From assembly GCA_964637445.1 (NCBI GenBank), contig CAZWWS010000016.1, positions 1 through 43,250 on the forward strand: a stretch of DNA of 43,250 nt. The letters are read 5' to 3'. Of the stretch, positions 40,241-43,250 are shown piece by piece. The notes beneath the pieces are model-generated. The model was not told where the DNA came from, searched no databases, and was given only the letters and a program-made list of their open reading frames with translations. The stretch is from M3 sp964637445. Its GTDB lineage: Bacteria; Bacteroidota; Bacteroidia; Bacteroidales; Muribaculaceae. Both the position numbers and the translations under genes were made by a program. Every line of letters starts with the position of its first letter. Position 1 is the stretch's first letter.

Positions 40241-41551
40241 ATGAACCATCACAGACTTTCATTGATAATACAAAGAGAATATCTCTCTATTGTTGCAAAA
40301 AAATCATTTATATTTATGACATTGCTAATGCCACTATTGATAATTGCTCTTGGTTCAATTCCGATCTTGCTCCAAGAACTTAACAGTAGTGACGAAGCAA
40401 AAAAGGTCGCTATAATAGACGAATCCGGAGAGTTTGGCAAAGCTATTGAGAATAATGATGATTTTCAGTTCGTTGTACTTGACAACAATCAAGCATCCAG
40501 TCCTCATGAATATTACAAAGAGGCCGATGGTTCCATTTACGCGATTGTGATAATTCCACAAAATATTCTTGAGACAAAGCAACTAAATGTATTTTCCGAC
40601 AATACGATTAATATGTCATTGCTTTCTCATATTGAAAATAGACTAAACGAAATCCTTTCTGATGCAAAATTAGCCTCATACAATGTAGAAGGATTGAAAG
40701 CCATTATTGAAGATTGCAATGTTGAGGTAACCATCAATAGTATCAAATGGGATGAGACCGGCGAAACGACTATGTCGTCGACTGAGCTATCTATGATAAT
40801 TGGAATGGTTCTATCTCTTGTTATATATATGTTTGTTCTCACCTATGGAGCTATGATAATGAATAGCGTCGTAGAAGAAAAGACTAATCGTATAGTAGAA
40901 GTGATAGTTAGCAGTTGCAAACCCTTTGAACTGATGATGGGTAAAATCATTGGTGTGGCATTAGTTGGCTTGACTCAAATTGCAATCTGGGCAGTTATAT
41001 TATCCACAATCAGCTCAATTATCGGAGTGGCTGTAGTTACCCCCGCAATTGATCCGACTATGGTAGCCGCATCCGGAACAGAAATACCGGAAGCAAACGG
41101 GTTTGGTGAGTTTATGCAAATAATTAATGGCGTAAACTTCATTCAAATATTAGTATTCTTTATTATCTATTTTGTTGGTGGATTCTTGCTATATGCCTCT
41201 CTATTTGCCGGATTCGGGTCGGCAGTAGACGAAGCAAGTGATGCATCGCAGTTCACTATGCCAATAATGATTGTAATAATCATTGCGCTCTATGCAGGTT
41301 TGGCATGCCTTGAAAATCCGGATGGACAGATGGCTGTATGGTGCTCAATAATTCCATTTACATCTCCAATAGTGATGATGATCCGACTCCCTTATGATGT
41401 ACCTATTTGGCAAATGATTGCAAGTATTATTGCCCTTTATGGCACTGCAGTGCTATGCATATACCTATCTGCGCGTATATACCGAACCGGAATACTTCTA
41501 TATGGCAAAAAGAGAAGCCTGAAAGATGTAATCAAATGGATTAAACAATAA
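40241..41551 (+). CDS. ABC-2 type permease (NatB-like)
   Basis: The 436-residue membrane protein has one N-terminal helix (SFIFMTLLMPLLIIALGSIP), a large extracytoplasmic domain (about residues 55-180), then a cluster of five or so helices (from MIIGMVLSLVIYMFVLTYGA to the C-terminal IIALYGTAVLCIYLSARIY). EEKTNRIVEVIVSS marks the coupling region of ABC-2 permeases. The topology matches NatB/YhaP-like exporters. It is translated 1 nt after the ATPase gene, so the two form the transporter. Substrate not predictable. Confidence 0.92.
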   Translation: MNHHRLSLIIQREYLSIVAKKSFIFMTLLMPLLIIALGSIPILLQELNSSDEAKKVAIIDESGEFGKAIENNDDFQFVVLDNNQASSPHEYYKEADGSIYAIVIIPQNILETKQLNVFSDNTINMSLLSHIENRLNEILSDAKLASYNVEGLKAIIEDCNVEVTINSIKWDETGETTMSSTELSMIIGMVLSLVIYMFVLTYGAMIMNSVVEEKTNRIVEVIVSSCKPFELMMGKIIGVALVGLTQIAIWAVILSTISSIIGVAVVTPAIDPTMVAASGTEIPEANGFGEFMQIINGVNFIQILVFFIIYFVGGFLLYASLFAGFGSAVDEASDASQFTMPIMIVIIIALYAGLACLENPDGQMAVWCSIIPFTSPIVMMIRLPYDVPIWQMIASIIALYGTAVLCIYLSARIYRTGILLYGKKRSLKDVIKWIKQ

Positions 41552-41565
41552 TAATTTTTAGCGTG

Positions 41566-43032
41566 ATGACTGTAAAAGTGTATAAATTAATATTTCTGAT
41601 TGCTGTAGCAATTAACATAGGGATGACTACAAATGCGACTCCGCGTTTCAGTGCGTTAGTTCTCACTGAGCGCGGGGGACAGCATGGTGGATTTGCAGAT
41701 GCCGCCTTAGAATGGTTGGATAATTTTGCTAAGAAAAATAATTTTTCTGTTACTGAAATCAATAACACCGAAAATATTGATAGTACATACTTATCCCAAT
41801 TTAAGGTTTTCATTCAACTTGATTATCCGCCATACAATTGGACTGATAAGGCTAAGATCGCTTTTGAACAAGCAATTTTCAATGGGTCAATAGGGTGGGT
41901 CGGTTTTCATCATGCGACGCTCCTCGGCGATTTCGATGGCTACCCGATGTGGGGATGGTTTTCCGATTATATGGGAGGGATTAGATTCAAAAACTACATA
42001 GCCTCACTATCATCGGGAAATATAAGAATTGAGAAAACTAACCATCCGATAATGAATGGAGTCGATGATACATTCACAATCGAGAATGAAGAATGGTATA
42101 CATTTGACCGCAGCCCACGAGGTAATGTTGAAGTCCTTGCTAATGTTGATGAGTCGACATACTATCCCGATAGTAATGTCAAAATGGGAGATCATCCCGC
42201 GATATGGAGCAATCCTCGCGTAAAAGCTCGCAATGTATATTTCTTACCCGGTCATCATGCGAGTCTATTGAAGAATGCAAATTTCACTCGAATGGTTGGC
42301 AATGCAATACTTTGGACTTCAAAGGGAAGTAATTGGTTTCCACGATTCCGAGTATTAATTCATTATAATGATAATGTAGAACCAGCTCATCGCGAATTTG
42401 CTCTTGACGGAATAAAATTTTTCAAAGATATGACAATCGGAGATGGATTAGTTGTTGACGTTACCGATGACATCAACGATTTCAACGACGAAAAATTGCG
42501 TTCATACCATCTTATAATATCGCTTAACGATAATCCCGGACATAGCGAATCTCAGCGCATGGCATTCGAACGATATATGAATACAGGCGGAGCATGGATG
42601 GGATTTCACGCAGCAGGTTACAACGATTCATCAACTAATTGGCAGTGGTATGTCGACTTCCTTGGCGGAGCAATATTTCATAGAAATAATTGGCCTCCAC
42701 AATCCGCCAAATTAATTATTGACGATTTGGCTCATCCCGTAACAAAGGCCATGCCTAATAGTTATATATCGCCAATGAACGAATGGTATCAATGGCAACC
42801 AAGTCCGCGTGAACGCAAAAACATAAAAATTTTGGTATCATTATCTCCGGAAAATTATCCTATCGGATTTAAAGATACTGTAACTGACGGAGATTTTCCT
42901 GTAGTTTGGACTAATACAGACTATAATATGCTGTATCTAAATATGGGGCATGGCTCACGCATTTTTACTGACCCAACGCAGAATTATCTCATATACAATT
43001 CGCTACGTTGGTTAATGAGAAAATATTTCTGA
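41566..43032 (+). CDS. Secreted protein with two tandem ThuA-like domains
   Basis: About 488 residues with a signal peptide (about 1-24, ending TTNA). Two homologous ThuA-like (class I glutamine-amidotransferase fold) domains follow, about 26-248 and 260-488. Paired motifs are SIGWVGFHHATL/GAWMGFHAAGY, HPIMNGV/HPVTKAM, EEWYTFDRSPRGNVEVL/NEWYQWQPSPRERKNIKIL, DHPAIWSN/DFPVVWTN and VYFLPGHHASLL/LYLNMGHGSRIF. ThuA-family proteins act in trehalose/disaccharide use or related sugar metabolism, and secreted copies are common in Bacteroidetes; a specific reaction is not known. It follows the ABC permease by 14 nt. Start ATG 41566 or the GTG one codon before. Confidence 0.85.
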   Translation: MTVKVYKLIFLIAVAINIGMTTNATPRFSALVLTERGGQHGGFADAALEWLDNFAKKNNFSVTEINNTENIDSTYLSQFKVFIQLDYPPYNWTDKAKIAFEQAIFNGSIGWVGFHHATLLGDFDGYPMWGWFSDYMGGIRFKNYIASLSSGNIRIEKTNHPIMNGVDDTFTIENEEWYTFDRSPRGNVEVLANVDESTYYPDSNVKMGDHPAIWSNPRVKARNVYFLPGHHASLLKNANFTRMVGNAILWTSKGSNWFPRFRVLIHYNDNVEPAHREFALDGIKFFKDMTIGDGLVVDVTDDINDFNDEKLRSYHLIISLNDNPGHSESQRMAFERYMNTGGAWMGFHAAGYNDSSTNWQWYVDFLGGAIFHRNNWPPQSAKLIIDDLAHPVTKAMPNSYISPMNEWYQWQPSPRERKNIKILVSLSPENYPIGFKDTVTDGDFPVVWTNTDYNMLYLNMGHGSRIFTDPTQNYLIYNSLRWLMRKYF

Positions 43033-43038
43033 TTCTAT

Positions 43039-43054
43039 TGCCAATATTTTGGCA
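43039..43054 (+). terminator. Weak hairpin after the ThuA-domain gene
   Basis: TGCCAA (43039-43044) and TTGGCA (43049-43054) form a 6-bp stem with a TATT loop, 7 nt past the stop. No clear T run follows, so termination is uncertain. Confidence 0.4.
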
Positions 43055-43063
43055 TTAAAAATA

Positions 43064-43093
43064 TTGTGTATTCAGAAAAAATCATTAACTTTG
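43064..43093 (+). promoter_or_regulatory. rpsP promoter (-33 TTG, 19-nt spacer, -7 TAACTTTG)
   Basis: TTG at 43064-43066, a 19-nt spacer and TAACTTTG at 43086-43093 form the best full match to the Bacteroidetes housekeeping promoter in the window. It lies 45 nt before the rpsP ATG. Confidence 0.75.
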
Positions 43094-43138
43094 CAGTCGC
43101 TTTAAGCAATACAAAACCAACTTAATTCAAAAAAAGAA

Positions 43139-43250
43139 ATGGCAACAAAAATCAGATTACAACGCCATGGTCGCAAGAACTATGCGTTTTATCCTATTGT
43201 TATCGCCGATAGCAGGGCACCACGAGATGGTAAATTTATTGAAAGGATAG
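43139..43250 (+). CDS. rpsP: 30S ribosomal protein S16 (5' part, cut by window end)
   Basis: The first 37 codons are present (MATKIRLQRHGRKNYAFYPI then VIADSRAPRDGKFIERI). They match the S16 N terminus: KIRLxRxGRKxxxxYxIVxADSRxPRDGxxIExxG. S16 is a small-subunit assembly protein that binds 16S rRNA. The gene runs off the window. A strong promoter precedes it, consistent with high expression. Confidence 0.95.
   Translation, partial: MATKIRLQRHGRKNYAFYPIVIADSRAPRDGKFIERI

Overview
The window looks like a chromosomal segment of an AT-rich Bacteroidetes, most likely order Bacteroidales. Gene content and order suggest something near Muribaculaceae or Bacteroidaceae, but the family is inference. 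Support: genes repeatedly start downstream of the Bacteroidetes sigma -7 box TAnnTTTG, Shine-Dalgarno sequences are mostly absent, and several gene blocks match Bacteroidetes arrangements (sppA-lpxK-punA-thiL; nusB-yajC-ybbR-coaE; Nmad1/DUF1599-DoxX-tpiA-SPOR-folE; ileS-dksA-lspA-DUF4296). Layout: (1) 1-2384 is accessory DNA: a 13-unit array with strict 21-nt periodicity, a block of perfect palindromes and alternating purine/pyrimidine DNA, and a CTnDOT-like tyrosine recombinase on the minus strand. Any element carrying it probably extends left out of the window, with its end near the terminator of core gene ppdK. (2) 2385-9793: ppdK (minus), a RlmD/RumA-type RNA methyltransferase (plus), a CYTH phosphatase (minus) and a large DUF5686 outer-membrane protein (plus). 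(3) 9912-14655: protease IV, lipid A 4'-kinase, purine nucleoside phosphorylase and thiamine-phosphate kinase, probably one operon. (4) 14732-19309 and beyond: an unusually long NusB, YajC, a YbbR-like protein, CoaE, then a separately promoted GT4 glycosyltransferase. (5) 19378-23998 (minus): a clpC-htpG chaperone operon, divergent from gyrA and a TPR protein (24199-28044). (6) 28151-31876: DUF1599, DoxX, tpiA, SPOR protein and folE. (7) 31869-33154 (minus): a hemerythrin protein translationally coupled to a LuxR-type regulator with a degenerate receiver. (8) 33421-43250: ileS, a cysteine-poor DksA, lspA, a DUF4296 lipoprotein, an unknown small protein, an ABC exporter pair, a secreted tandem ThuA-domain protein and the start of rpsP. 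Most of the window is housekeeping: pyruvate/PEP interconversion, RNA modification, lipid A, nucleotide salvage and cofactor kinases, secretion, proteostasis, DNA topology and translation. No CRISPR, rRNA or tRNA gene and no recognisable defence operon was seen. The least explained signals are the 21-nt array and palindromic block beside the integrase, the internal duplication in NusB, the hemerythrin/degenerate-receiver regulator pair, and promoter boxes overlapping each other (7191-7206) or a terminator stem (30772-30807).
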